From Caulobacteraceae bacterium (GTDB lineage: Bacteria; Pseudomonadota; Alphaproteobacteria; Caulobacterales; Caulobacteraceae): 64,000 nt of DNA. The stretch lies in assembly GCA_947475465.1 (NCBI GenBank), contig CANJLK010000011.1, forward strand, positions 1 to 64,000, given 5' to 3'. The position numbers were made by a program, and so were the translations under genes. Below the pieces are notes generated by a model. That model was not told the origin of the DNA. It made no database searches and was given only the letters and a program-made list of their open reading frames with translations. Positions 37,791 through 48,148 of the stretch are shown here, piece by piece (the first letter of the stretch is position 1; each line of letters opens with the position of its first letter).

Positions 37791-38509
37791 CCCGCCTGGG
37801 CCATCTCGGCGGTGATCCGCAGGGCCGCGGCCTGCGGGTCGTTGGCGGCGGTGATGGGGCGGCCGCAGACAATGTGGCTCGCGCCGGCCTTCAGGGCCTC
37901 CAGCGGCGTGGCGGCGCGGGCCTGGTCGTTCTTCGCCGACCAGTCGGGGCGCACCCCCGGCGTCACCACCAGGAAGTCGCGGCCACCGAGAGCGCGCGCC
38001 AGCGCGGCCTCGTGCGGGCTGGCGATCACCCCGTCGCAGCCGGCGGCGATGGCCTGGTGGATGCGCCGTTCGACCAGGGCGCGGGCGCCTTCCGAATAGC
38101 CCATCTCCTCCAGATCCGCGTCGGCCAGACTGGTAAGCACCGTCACCGCCAGCACCTTCAGGCTCGAGGCCCCCCGCCCCCGCACGGCGGCGGCCATCAC
38201 CTGCGGCTCGCCGTGAACGGTGAGGAAGTCGCAGCCCGAGCCCGCCAGCACCGAGGCGGCCTTCTGAACCGTCGTCGGGATGTCATGCAGCTTCCAGTCG
38301 AGGAACACCTGCTTGCCCTGGGCCTTCAGGTCGCGCGCCAGAACCATGCCGTCGGAGGCGAAGAGCTCCAGCCCGACCTTGTAGAAGCTGACGGCCGGAC
38401 CCAGGGCGACGACCGCGGCGCGGGCCTCCTCGGTTGTCGGGAAATCCAGCGGCACGATCAGGCGCGGGTCGGCCTTGACGGCGGGTTGCAGGAGGTCGGC
38501 GGCGGCCAT
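37787..38509 (-). CDS. pyrF: Orotidine 5'-phosphate decarboxylase
   Basis: A 240-residue TIM-barrel enzyme, last step of UMP synthesis. The catalytic Asp-x-Lys-x-x-Asp motif is seen in FLDWKLHDIPTTV; the phosphate site includes GVRP and CGRPITAA. N-terminal LIVPLDFPTTEEA. ATG 38509 is chosen because the extension upstream is not PyrF-like. Divergent from marC by 72 bases. Confidence 0.96.
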   Translation of the reverse strand: MAAADLLQPAVKADPRLIVPLDFPTTEEARAAVVALGPAVSFYKVGLELFASDGMVLARDLKAQGKQVFLDWKLHDIPTTVQKAASVLAGSGCDFLTVHGEPQVMAAAVRGRGASSLKVLAVTVLTSLADADLEEMGYSEGARALVERRIHQAIAAGCDGVIASPHEAALARALGGRDFLVVTPGVRPDWSAKNDQARAATPLEALKAGASHIVCGRPITAANDPQAAALRITAEMAQAG

Positions 38510-38581
38510 GGCGGGCTCCGGGCATGCGAGGGCGCAAGCCGGAGGGTCGGCGGGCGCAGCAATTTGGGCTAAGACCCGGGG

Positions 38582-39265
38582 ATGATCCATTGGGACTTCG
38601 CGGTCAACTTCTTCGTGGCGCTGTTCGCCCTGCTCGACCCGATCGGCAATGTGCCGGTGTTCGCCGCCTCGACGGCGGGCGCATCCAGCCGCCAGCGGGC
38701 GCAGATCGCGCTCTATATCTCGCTGTTCGTCGCGGGCTTCCTTGTCTTCTTCTACTTCTCCGGCCTGGCCCTGCTCACCTTCTTCGGCATCTCCATGCCG
38801 GCCTTCCGCATCGCCGGCGGGGTGATCCTGTTCATGCTGGGCCTCAAGATGGTGAACGACGACTTCACCGCCGGCTTCGCCAGCGCCGCCGAGGAGACCG
38901 GCGACAAGGCCACCTATGTCCGCCGCCGCGTCGAACAGATGATCGTGCCCTTCGCCATGCCGCTGCTGATCGGCCCCGGCGCGATCTCGACGGTGATCAT
39001 CTACGCCAGCCAGGCCAAGGCCTATGGCCTGCAGGGCGCCGCCACGGGTGTGGCGGTCATCATCGCCGTGGCCCTGGCCACCCTGCTGTCATTCCTGGCG
39101 ACGCCGGTGATCAGCCGCATCTTCGGCAAGATCGGGCTGTCAATCATCGTGCGGGTGCTGGGGCTGATCCTCTGCGCCATGGCGGTGCAGTTCCTGATCT
39201 CCGGCTTCGCCGACGCCACCCACGGCTTCATCCGCCACGACGCCGCCATGCCCTATCCCAGTTGA
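38582..39265 (+). CDS. MarC-family integral membrane protein
   Basis: A 227-residue protein with six membrane helices. Motifs LFALLDPIGNVPVF near the N-terminus and VPFAMPLLIGPGAISTVI in the centre define the MarC/NAAT (UPF0056) family. The transport substrate is not established; the old antibiotic-resistance link is not supported. A dispersed palindromic repeat follows it. Confidence 0.92.
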   Translation: MIHWDFAVNFFVALFALLDPIGNVPVFAASTAGASSRQRAQIALYISLFVAGFLVFFYFSGLALLTFFGISMPAFRIAGGVILFMLGLKMVNDDFTAGFASAAEETGDKATYVRRRVEQMIVPFAMPLLIGPGAISTVIIYASQAKAYGLQGAATGVAVIIAVALATLLSFLATPVISRIFGKIGLSIIVRVLGLILCAMAVQFLISGFADATHGFIRHDAAMPYPS

Positions 39266-39280
39266 CTCTTTTTCGACCGT

Positions 39281-39404
39281 CATGGCCGGGCGCGTCCCGG
39301 CCATCCAGAAACGCAGGCGACCGAGACACGAAGCACGCGCCGCCGCTTCGCCAGACCTTCAGCATCTGCGCGTCTGGATCCCCGGGACAAGCCCGGGGAT
39401 GACG
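39281..39404. repeat. Dispersed double-palindrome (REP-like) element
   Basis: Two hairpins, ATGGCCGGG-CGCGT-CCCGGCCAT (39282-39304) and ATCCCCGGG-ACAAG-CCCGGGGAT (39378-39400), each with 9-pair stems and 5-base loops. CCAGA (39305-39309) and TCTGG (39373-39377) pair inside them, giving a mirrored element. This type is widespread between genes in alphaproteobacteria. It separates the convergent marC and SDR genes. Confidence 0.75.
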
Positions 39405-39420
39405 AACGAAGTCCAGGGCT

Positions 39421-40221
39421 TCACATCTTACGGAACCGCGCCCCCTGGCTCCTGAACAGGGCGAGCGCCCATTCGTCGGGAACCAGCTTGGCGAGGGCGG
39501 CGATGGCCTTGTTGGGCGCGCCCGGCACGCAGACGGCGCGGTTGGCCTCCACCGCCTCGTAGCCGGCCGCCGCCACCTCGTCGGCTCCCATCCACAGCCA
39601 GGGCGGAGTGGCGGCGCTGATCTGGGCGCGCGTCCCGTTGACGTCATGAAATTCCGAATAGGTGAAGCCGGGGCAGAGGGCGCTGACGTGGACGCCATGC
39701 GCCTCGGCCTCCAGGTGCAGGCTCTGGGAGAACTTGATCAGGAAGCTTTTGCTCGCCCCGTAGAGCGTGTGGGCCGCCGAACCGGGCAGCAGGCCCGCCA
39801 GGGAGGCCACATTGACGATCCGCCCGAAGCCACGGTGGATCATGCCCGGCAGAACCCTGTGGGCCAGTTCGGCCGGCGCGGTCATCATCACCTGGATAAA
39901 AGCCTGCTGCGCCTCCCAGCGGGTCTCGGCGTAGGTTCCCGGCAGGCCATAGCCGGCGTTGTTCACGAGCACGTCCACCGTGCGGCCGTGGGCAGTGAGA
40001 AAATCGAGAATCTGGCCCGGCGCCTCCGGCTCGCTAAGGTCAGCCGCGACGCTCAAGGTCTCGACGCCGTAGCGCAGGGAGATCTCGTCCGCCAGTTTCT
40101 CCAGCCGATCCAGCCGCCGCGCGGTGAGCGCCACGTCATAGCCGTGGCTGGCCAGCACCCGCGCCATGGCCGCCCCGATCCCCGCTGAAGCGCCGGTCAC
40201 CAGAGCCAGTTTACGATCCAT
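39421..40221 (-). CDS. Short-chain dehydrogenase/reductase
   Basis: A 266-residue classical SDR oxidoreductase. Cofactor motif TGASAGIGAAMA near 9-20; NNAGYG in the centre; catalytic Ser and the YGASK motif (Tyr-x-x-x-Lys). The C-terminal extension (MGADEVAAAGYEAVEANRA) is typical of the DltE/YqjQ-like subgroup. The substrate is unknown. Single gene, divergent from kup. Confidence 0.9.
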   Translation of the reverse strand: MDRKLALVTGASAGIGAAMARVLASHGYDVALTARRLDRLEKLADEISLRYGVETLSVAADLSEPEAPGQILDFLTAHGRTVDVLVNNAGYGLPGTYAETRWEAQQAFIQVMMTAPAELAHRVLPGMIHRGFGRIVNVASLAGLLPGSAAHTLYGASKSFLIKFSQSLHLEAEAHGVHVSALCPGFTYSEFHDVNGTRAQISAATPPWLWMGADEVAAAGYEAVEANRAVCVPGAPNKAIAALAKLVPDEWALALFRSQGARFRKM

Positions 40222-40408
40222 GCCACGTCCCCAATCCCACGCCCGAACCTAGGGCCGAAGCCCCGGCATTCAAGGAAAAGCCGCGCGGCATGGCGTCGCC
40301 GAAAAATGGGCGCCATTGAACGGGGTCAAGATTGGGTGTATCGCGCCCGCCGCACGACGGCATCGGGCCGCCTTAAGGGAACAGCGTTGGTGTTCCCGGA
40401 GAGAATGG

Positions 40409-42328
40409 ATGGCTGATCCGGCCGGGGGCGCTGCTGTGGCGCCCGAGGAATCGCCTCGCTCTGCGCATTCCGAATCCTTCTTCGCCCTGGCGCTTGGGTC
40501 GATGGGTGTGGTGTTCGGCGACATTGGCACCAGCCCGCTCTACGCCATGCGCGAGGCGCTGCGTCACACCCGCGCGACGATCTCTCCGGAAACCGCCGTC
40601 CTGGGCGTCATCTCGCTGGTCACCTGGGCGCTGATCCTTATCGTCACGGTCAAATATGTCGTCTTCCTGATGCGGGCGGACAACAAGGGCGAAGGCGGCA
40701 CGCTGGCCCTGATGGCGCTGGCGCAGCGCTTCGTGCCGCGCCGTTCGGGCTGGGTGCTTTTCCTGGGCATGATCGGGGCGGCGCTGTTCTACGGCGACGG
40801 CATCATCACGCCGGCAATGTCCGTGCTGTCGGCGGTTGAAGGCATCCGCGACGCGCCCGGTGCGCCGCACGAGGTCGCCAAGCTGACCGTGCCGATCGCC
40901 GCCGGCATCCTGATCGCGCTCTTCCTGATCCAGGCCAAGGGCACCGCCAGCGTCGCCCGCTACTTCGGCCCGATCTGCGCCCTGTGGTTCCTCGTCCTGG
41001 CGGGACTGGGCATTTACCACATCATCGACGACCCCTCGGTCTTCCGGGCGCTGTCGCCTCACTACGGGGTCATCTTCCTGATCGACAACGGCTTCCTGGG
41101 CTTCGTGATCCTGGGCAGCGTATTCCTGGCGGTGACCGGGGCCGAGGCGCTCTATGCGGACATGGGCCATTTCGGGAAGAAGCCCATCCAGGCGGCCTGG
41201 CTGTTCTTCGTCCTGCCGGCCCTGCTCCTGAACTATCTGGGTCAGGGCGCGCTGGTGCTTCACCATCCCGGCGCCCACGTGGACCCGTTCTACCGGATGA
41301 TCCCGCAGGCCATCTACTGGCCCGTCCTGATCCTGGCCAACCTGGCGACCGTGGTGGCCTCACAGGCGGTGATCACGGGCGCCTTCTCGATGACCCAGCA
41401 GGCCGTACAGCTGGGCCTCTTCCCGCGCATCGACATCCGCCGGACCTCCGAGACCCAGGCCGGCCAGATCTATGTGCCGCAGGTCAACACCTTCCTGATG
41501 GTGGGGGTGCTGGTGCTGCTGTTCACCTTCAAGAGCTCGTCCAACCTGGGCGCGGCCTATGGCATCGCGGTGACCGGGGCGATGTTCGTCGACACGCTGC
41601 TCTTCATGGTCATCGTCCGCTACATGTGGCGTCGGCCCGCCTGGCAGGCAGTGCTGGCGGTCTCCGGCTTCATCGCCCTGGACCTGACCTTCATCTCCTC
41701 CAACCTCCTGAAGATCCCCGACGGGGCCTGGCTGCCGCTGGTGCTGGGCGCGGCCATGGTGGTGATCATGTGGACCTGGACCCGCGGCTCGCAGATCCTC
41801 ACGGAAAAGACCCGTCGCGACAGCGTGCCCATGGTCGAGCTGTCGGAGATCCTCAAGGCCCGCGCCCCGCACCGGGCGCCCGGGACCGCGATCTTCCTGA
41901 CCTCCGACCCCACCATGGCGCCCGTGGCGCTGATGCATAACCTCAAGCACAACAAGGTGCTCCACGAGAAGAACATCATCCTGACGATCGACACTGCGGA
42001 GACCCCGCGGGTGACCGACCAGGACCGCATCGCCATCGAGCCGGTCAACGACGACTTCAAGAAGATCGTCATCACCTACGGCTTCATGGAAAGCCCGAAC
42101 CTGCCCAAGGCGCTGGGCCTGTGCCGCAAGCTGGGCCTGAAGTTCGACATCATGGCCACCAGCTTCTTCCTCGGCCGCCGCTCGGTGGTGCCCTCGGCCC
42201 AGAGCGGCATGCCCCTCTGGCAAGATAAGTTGTTCATCTTCCTGATGAAGAACTCCGCCAACCCGACCGACTTCTACAAGATCCCGCCAGGCCGGGTGGT
42301 CGAGTTGGGCACCCAGGTGACGGTATGA
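40409..42328 (+). CDS. kup: Potassium transporter Kup
   Basis: A 639-residue K+ uptake permease with 12 predicted helices and a cytoplasmic C-terminal domain. The N-terminal GVVFGDIGTSPLYAMREAL is the Kup signature; GDGIITPAMSVLSAVEG and GAEALYADMGHFG also match. ATG 40409 has GGAGAG about 6 bases upstream. A small hairpin (40377-40397) lies immediately before the ribosome binding site. A small membrane protein gene follows. Confidence 0.97.
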   Translation: MADPAGGAAVAPEESPRSAHSESFFALALGSMGVVFGDIGTSPLYAMREALRHTRATISPETAVLGVISLVTWALILIVTVKYVVFLMRADNKGEGGTLALMALAQRFVPRRSGWVLFLGMIGAALFYGDGIITPAMSVLSAVEGIRDAPGAPHEVAKLTVPIAAGILIALFLIQAKGTASVARYFGPICALWFLVLAGLGIYHIIDDPSVFRALSPHYGVIFLIDNGFLGFVILGSVFLAVTGAEALYADMGHFGKKPIQAAWLFFVLPALLLNYLGQGALVLHHPGAHVDPFYRMIPQAIYWPVLILANLATVVASQAVITGAFSMTQQAVQLGLFPRIDIRRTSETQAGQIYVPQVNTFLMVGVLVLLFTFKSSSNLGAAYGIAVTGAMFVDTLLFMVIVRYMWRRPAWQAVLAVSGFIALDLTFISSNLLKIPDGAWLPLVLGAAMVVIMWTWTRGSQILTEKTRRDSVPMVELSEILKARAPHRAPGTAIFLTSDPTMAPVALMHNLKHNKVLHEKNIILTIDTAETPRVTDQDRIAIEPVNDDFKKIVITYGFMESPNLPKALGLCRKLGLKFDIMATSFFLGRRSVVPSAQSGMPLWQDKLFIFLMKNSANPTDFYKIPPGRVVELGTQVTV

Positions 42329-42363
42329 GGCCACCCGCCGGCGTTCAGGTCACGGGCTGAGCC

Positions 42364-42672
42364 ATGGTCCTGGCCTATATCGGCGACGCGCTCTGGGTCA
42401 TCGCGCTCAGCCTGATGTTCGCCGCCTCGCGAGCGGCCGCGCTCCGGACCAAGGGCATGGCGCGCCTGCCCTATCTGAGCGGCGAGGGGCCGCGGACCTT
42501 CGTGCTGTGGGCCGTGCCGGTCGCGAGTTTCGCGGCCAGCCTGTGGCCGGCGATCCAGGCGCGCAGCATGATGGGCGACGCCGCCGTCATCCTCTTTGGC
42601 CTGCGCGCCGTCGCGCCGCCCCTGCTGGTCCTGCTTCACCTGCGCGGCCTGCGCGACACCTTCACGCGCTAA
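42364..42672 (+). CDS. Small membrane protein downstream of kup
   Basis: A 102-residue protein with three to four hydrophobic segments: VLAYIGDALWVIALSLMFAA, TFVLWAVPVASFAASLW and a C-terminal helix LLVLLHLRGL. No known domain. The 35-base gap to kup and same direction suggest co-transcription. Function unknown. Confidence 0.65.
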   Translation: MVLAYIGDALWVIALSLMFAASRAAALRTKGMARLPYLSGEGPRTFVLWAVPVASFAASLWPAIQARSMMGDAAVILFGLRAVAPPLLVLLHLRGLRDTFTR

Positions 42673-42783
42673 GCCTCCAGCCCCTTTCGCTCCTGAGGCG
42701 AATTGCGTGGACGACCGGCGTTCGCATCCCGATGATATCAAACGAGGGCATCGGGACACTCGACGGAATTTTTGGAGGCTGGG

Positions 42784-43545
42784 GTGAAGAAATCCTATTT
42801 TGCGGGCCTGGGCGCCGCGCTCGGCGTGGCGCTGCTGTCGACACAGGCCGCCGCGGCCGTCACGGCGATTTCCGGCTACGTCAACGTCACGGCCTCGGCG
42901 ACGGCCGACGGCGGCCAGACCGTGACCGACAGCGCGGGCGATTCCTGGACCGGCGTCCCGACGAACCTGGGGACCGTCGGGGCGAACGCCGTCAGCAGTG
43001 ATGGCAACGGCAACGCGATCTCGGCCTTCGGCTACGTCTACGGCGCCTGGAATTCGGAAAGCTCCGGCGTCTTCCAGGGCCAGGACTTTGGTTGGAACTT
43101 CAACAATGCTTCCGGCGAGGCCGACACCACCGGTAACCCGGTCAACTGGAGCTACACCTTCGACACCAGTGCGCCAGCGTCGTTCAACCTGGGCTACAAC
43201 GTCTACCATTTCGGAAACGGGTTCGGTCTTTGGGGCTGGAATCTCGCCTTGGACGGTAACGACATCCTGAACTTGCAGAATGCGTTCTCACCCGATGCCA
43301 GCGGGAACTTCAGCTATGATCTGACAAGCGGAACCCATACCGTCGAACTGCGCAACAACGCGAACCTGCGGTCCGGCGGTTTCACCCAATCCTACCTCGA
43401 AGGCGACTTCTCGTGGTCGATCGGGCCGCCGTCCAACTCGGATGTGCCGGAACCGGCCAGCTGGGCGCTCATGCTGATGGGCTTCGGCGGGCTTGGCGCG
43501 GCCCTGCGCCGTCGCCGCGCCGCCACACGGCTGGCTATCGGCTAA
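42784..43545 (+). CDS. PEPxxWA-CTERM sorting-domain exported protein
   Basis: A 253-residue secreted protein: signal peptide (ending STQAAA), a beta-rich Gly/Asn/Ser/Thr-rich body, and the C-terminal sorting signal VPEPASWALMLMGFGG, followed by a short hydrophobic stretch and LRRRRA. PEPxxWA-CTERM proteins are thought to be handled by an exosortase-like system. GTG 42784 has GGAGG 5 bases upstream. Low Lys and high Asn/Gly content suggest an extracellular or surface protein. A strong terminator follows. Confidence 0.88.
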   Translation: MKKSYFAGLGAALGVALLSTQAAAAVTAISGYVNVTASATADGGQTVTDSAGDSWTGVPTNLGTVGANAVSSDGNGNAISAFGYVYGAWNSESSGVFQGQDFGWNFNNASGEADTTGNPVNWSYTFDTSAPASFNLGYNVYHFGNGFGLWGWNLALDGNDILNLQNAFSPDASGNFSYDLTSGTHTVELRNNANLRSGGFTQSYLEGDFSWSIGPPSNSDVPEPASWALMLMGFGGLGAALRRRRAATRLAIG

Positions 43546-43573
43546 CGACAGACCCTCGACTGTCAGGTTTCGG

Positions 43574-43603
43574 ACCCCGGCGCCGCGAGGCGCCGGGGTT
43601 TTC
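43574..43603 (+). terminator. Intrinsic terminator after the PEPxxWA-CTERM gene
   Basis: ACCCCGGCGCC (43574-43584) pairs with GGCGCCGGGGT (43589-43599) over a GCGA loop, then TTTC. Eleven base pairs. Confidence 0.85.
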
Positions 43604-43706
43604 TGTTCTGGCGGCTCTTTGGCATTCTTCCTTGAACTACAGCCGCGCCTGCCCTTAAACGCGCGGGCCGCCCGTTATCCCCCGCCTTCAGGACCTCCGC
43701 CGCGCC

Positions 43707-44935
<1,229 letters not shown>

Positions 44936-44939
<4 letters not shown>

Positions 44940-45142
44940 GCGTCCAGACGATTGAAGGGATAGCGGTCGCGGATTTGCAGCTGGAAGAAGCGGCCCTTGG
45001 ATTCCGCTTCCAGGAACGAGCGGCAGACCTCGCCCGGCACGCCGACATAGACGTAGCGCTCGCCGCTGGCGAAGCGGACCAGAAGTTTGGCCCGTTGGGT
45101 GTCGTAGTCGATCTGACTGATCGCGGTCGAATCCACGTGCAT
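44936..45142 (-). CDS. KTSC-domain small protein
   Basis: A 68-residue protein: [36 protein letters not shown] and [20 protein letters not shown]. The V-x-S-x-A-I-x-x-I-x-Y-D start and G-x-x-Y-x-Y-x-x-V-P centre mark the KTSC domain, often found alone or near RNA-related proteins. The canonical KTSC tetrad is not kept near ESKGRFF. Function unknown. ATG 45142 is the start. Confidence 0.8.
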
Positions 45143-45273
45143 CGGCTGTCTCCCGGCGGCCCAGCACCCCCTAAACTCCCGGGGCGTCACCAGCGGTTCC
45201 CGAATGCAGCCGATCCGTGCCAAGCTCGCTCCAAGGCGACGCTTCGCATCGCCTCGAAATCGGGGGAGACACC

Positions 45274-45681
45274 ATGCAACCGCACGTCCTGGTGGCGATC
45301 GTCACCATCATCTCGGTCCTGACCTACCTGACCATGGGGCTTCGTGTCGCCGGCGCGCGACGCAAGTCCGGCATCGCCGCGCCGGCCATGACCGGCGATC
45401 CGGAACTGGAACGGACCATCCGCGCCCACTACAACACACTGGAATGGCTGCCGATCTACCTGGTCGGCCTATGGCTGTTCGCCATCTACTGGAACGACCT
45501 GGTGGCCGCGGGCCTGGGCATCGTCTGGATCTTGGGCCGCATCCTCTATGTGCGCGGCTACATCGCGGCGGCCGAGAAGCGCGAGCTGGGCTTTGGCATC
45601 CAGGCCCTCGCCACCGCCGTCCTGCTGTTCGGGGCGTTGGGTCGGCTGGTTTGGCTGCTGATCAAGGTCGGCTACGCCTGA
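45274..45681 (+). CDS. MAPEG-family membrane protein
   Basis: A 135-residue four-helix membrane protein related to microsomal glutathione transferases. Motif ERTIRAHYNTLEWLPIYLVG near residue 50 is typical (E-x-x-x-R-A-x-x-N-x-x-E), followed by LGRILYVRGYIAAAEKR. Substrate unknown. ATG 45274 has GGGGGAGAC upstream. Confidence 0.88.
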   Translation: MQPHVLVAIVTIISVLTYLTMGLRVAGARRKSGIAAPAMTGDPELERTIRAHYNTLEWLPIYLVGLWLFAIYWNDLVAAGLGIVWILGRILYVRGYIAAAEKRELGFGIQALATAVLLFGALGRLVWLLIKVGYA

Positions 45682-45724
45682 CCGTCTCGACCGTCCGCCC
45701 CGCCTGTGGCAGAGCCGGTGGGCC

Positions 45725-46366
45725 ATGTTCGCGCCCGTCGACCCCGCCCGCTACGCAGCCTACCTGGGGGTGATGTCGGTAATGGTGGTGACGCCGGGGC
45801 CGGCGAACCTCTTCGCGATCGCCACAGGCGCCCACGGGGGCCGGACCGCGGTCCTGCGGGCGGTGGCCGGCATGAACCTGGCGAGCCTGGTCTGGATCGG
45901 CGGGGCGGCCCTGGGCCTAGCGGCCCTGGCGCGGGCCTTGCCCGCATTCTTCCACGCGATGGCCTATGTAGGCGCGGCCTATGTCGCTTGGCTGGGCCTG
46001 AGAGCGCTTTGGGCGGCGCGCGGCGAGGCGAGCCCGGTCGCGCAGGGGCCGGCGCGCGCCGGCCGGTCGGCCTTCCGCGACGGCTTCGCCGTGCAGATCT
46101 CCAATCCCAAGGCCCTGCTCTTCACCACCGTGGTCCTGCCGCCCTTCCTCGACCCCGCCAGGCCGCTGACGGGTCAGCTGGCGGTGTTCGCGGCGACGGT
46201 GGTGGTGATGGATGTGGCGGTGATGACAGCCTATGGCGTCGGCGGAGCAGCGATCGCCGCGCGGATGACTGAGCCTGGTTTCCGGCGCGGATTCGCGGTG
46301 TTCACAGGCGCCCTGCTGCTCACCGCGGCGGTCCTTATCGCCTTTCGCGCCGCAAGCTTCGCCTGA
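45725..46366 (+). CDS. LysE-family amino-acid exporter
   Basis: A 213-residue protein with six helices. The N-terminal VMVVTPGPANLFAIATGAHGG and internal FRDGFAVQISNPKALLFT are the RhtB/LysE signature regions. Exports an amino acid or similar metabolite; the substrate cannot be read. It follows the MAPEG gene by 43 bases. Confidence 0.88.
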   Translation: MFAPVDPARYAAYLGVMSVMVVTPGPANLFAIATGAHGGRTAVLRAVAGMNLASLVWIGGAALGLAALARALPAFFHAMAYVGAAYVAWLGLRALWAARGEASPVAQGPARAGRSAFRDGFAVQISNPKALLFTTVVLPPFLDPARPLTGQLAVFAATVVVMDVAVMTAYGVGGAAIAARMTEPGFRRGFAVFTGALLLTAAVLIAFRAASFA

Positions 46367-46446
46367 CGCGCGGAAACCACAATTGGGTCCGAGTGTTGTG
46401 CTGTAACCATGTCCGTTCGAGGGACAGAGCTGTCCGAGACCTGAAA

Positions 46447-47031
46447 ATGTCCAAAAGATCGATCGCCATCCTCGCGGCCCTGGCGCTGGGCGCCAGCCTC
46501 GCCGCCTGCCAGACGGCCACGCCCTATCAGCCCAACCTGCCCGGCAACGCCGCCTCGGGAGGCTATTCCGAGATCAGGCTTGAGCCCGACCGCTGGCGGG
46601 TGACGTTCAGCGGCAATTCCATGACCTCACGTGAGACCGTTGAGGGCTATCTGCTGTTCCGGGCCGCGGAACTCACCCTGCAGCAGGGCGACGACTGGTT
46701 CACCATCATCGATCGCCACACCGACAAGGACACCAAGACCTATGTCGAGCCCGATCCGCTCTACCATCCCTGGTATGGCCCGGCTTACGGCTACTGGCGG
46801 CCGTCCTGGCGGTTCCGCGGCCGCGGTTTCGGTTGGCGCACCTGGGACCCGTTCTTCGGCGACCCCTTCTGGGCCGACCGCATGGACGTCCAGACCGTCG
46901 AGAAATTCGAGGCCTCGGCCGAGATCGTCACCCACAAGGGCGCCAAGCCGGCGGGCGATCCCCGGGCCTTCGACGCCCACGCGGTGGCCGACAGCCTGAA
47001 GCCTCGCATCCAGTACCCCGCCCCCAAGTAG
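46447..47031 (+). CDS. CC0125/CC1285-type lipoprotein
   Basis: A 194-residue lipoprotein: signal MSKRSIAILAALALGASLAA with lipobox cysteine at about residue 21 (LAACQT). The body contains GGYSEIRLEPDRWRVTFSGN and TSRETVEGYLLFRAAELT, the blocks of this Caulobacter-defined lipoprotein family, and an aromatic, Pro-rich central segment (YHPWYGPAYGYWRPSW). Outer-membrane location is likely. Function unknown. Confidence 0.86.
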   Translation: MSKRSIAILAALALGASLAACQTATPYQPNLPGNAASGGYSEIRLEPDRWRVTFSGNSMTSRETVEGYLLFRAAELTLQQGDDWFTIIDRHTDKDTKTYVEPDPLYHPWYGPAYGYWRPSWRFRGRGFGWRTWDPFFGDPFWADRMDVQTVEKFEASAEIVTHKGAKPAGDPRAFDAHAVADSLKPRIQYPAPK

Positions 47032-47051
47032 CCAATCGGCGCCCGCGCACG

Positions 47052-47080
47052 AAAAAGCCCCGGCTCTCGCGAGCCGGGGC
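47052..47080 (-). terminator. Intrinsic terminator for the minus-strand PEPxxWA-CTERM gene
   Basis: GCCCCGGCTC (47057-47066) pairs with GAGCCGGGGC (47071-47080); on the minus strand the hairpin is followed by TTTTT (47056-47052). It lies 36 bases beyond the stop of the gene ending at 47116. Confidence 0.85.
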
Positions 47081-47115
47081 CTGTTCAGGTCTGGCCGGGC
47101 CGAAGCCCCGGCGGC

Positions 47116-47880
47116 TTAGGCGGTAGCGCCCAGCACCTTGCGGCGCGAACGCAGGGCCGCGCCGACGCCGCCGAAGCCCAGGATCATCAGGGCCCAGGCG
47201 CCCGGCTCGGGTACTTCGCCGGCGCTGAAGTGGCTGATCTCGAAGCTGTTGGTGGTCGAGTAGAAATCGATCGACGTCAGGTCGCGATCGAACTGGAAGG
47301 TCAGGCGCCCGTTGCTCCGGTCGCTCGACTGATTGCCGTTGTCGGTGACCAGGCCACCGGTGTTGCCGGCGATCCAGCCGCCGTCCACCGCGTCAGTTAC
47401 GTTCGTGCCCGCATAGTGGAACACGATGTGATTGTAGCCGTCGAGCGAGCCCGAGTAGAGGCCGAAAGCGTTCACACCGCTGCGGGTGATGTGGAGGGTC
47501 GCGAAGCCATCAGCCGGGTTCACAGTGCCGTGGCCGTAAAGGGTCAGGTACTGGGTCGAATCTTCGCCCGAGGGGTCCACCGTCAGCGGCACGGCCGGCG
47601 AGGCGCTGTTGCCAGTATGGCCGGTGAACAGCGCGGCGCTGGCGTTGCCGGTCAGGCTGAAGCCGCTGTAGTTGAAGATGATGTTCGCAAACGTCGGCGC
47701 GCCGCTTGTCTCGAAGCTGGTGATGATCTGCTGGCCGGACGGGGCGCTGAAGTCCTTTCCGCCGAACGACGCGTAGGTCAGGTCATTCATGCCCGGCAGC
47801 GGGCTGGCGGCGCTGGACGCGCCGGCGGCGGCCAGAAGGCCGAGGGCGGCGGTGGCCGCGAGAACGAGACGGAGTTTCAT
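47116..47880 (-). CDS. PEPxxWA-CTERM sorting-domain exported protein (second)
   Basis: A 254-residue secreted protein: signal peptide MKLRLVLAATAALGLLAAAG, a beta-rich Ser/Gly/Asn-rich body and the terminal sorting motif VPEPGAWALMILGFGG with a basic end (LRSRRK). It shares only the sorting signal and general composition with the copy at 42784. ATG 47880 lies after GGAGATTGC. No exosortase or glycosylation cluster is in the window. Confidence 0.88.
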   Translation of the reverse strand: MKLRLVLAATAALGLLAAAGASSAASPLPGMNDLTYASFGGKDFSAPSGQQIITSFETSGAPTFANIIFNYSGFSLTGNASAALFTGHTGNSASPAVPLTVDPSGEDSTQYLTLYGHGTVNPADGFATLHITRSGVNAFGLYSGSLDGYNHIVFHYAGTNVTDAVDGGWIAGNTGGLVTDNGNQSSDRSNGRLTFQFDRDLTSIDFYSTTNSFEISHFSAGEVPEPGAWALMILGFGGVGAALRSRRKVLGATA

Positions 47881-48012
47881 GCAATCTCCTGCAGTCGACG
47901 AATAGGGTCGGCCGAAAACAAGCTGGGCCATTTGTAGTTGAGTCATAAACGTGTGTCTGACGCCCGACGAATCTTTTCCCTATCCAGGGGATTTTTCGCC
48001 GCGCCGCCGAGC

Positions 48013-48036
48013 ACAGCTGGGGACAGCTGGGGACAG
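48013..48036. repeat. Short tandem repeat, 10-base unit
   Basis: ACAGCTGGGG occurs twice back to back (48013-48032) and starts a third time (ACAG). It lies in the 5' region of the flavin-dependent oxidoreductase gene, about 115 bases before its start. Confidence 0.7.
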
Positions 48037-48148
48037 CCGCCGCCGGCGTGGGCTGTACAGGACCGGCTTGATTGTCGATGGTGTCGGGATCGCGACCAAG
48101 CGAACCCCTAGGCCGGATCAACTGGCCAGTCTGCCCGGAGGAAATTCC

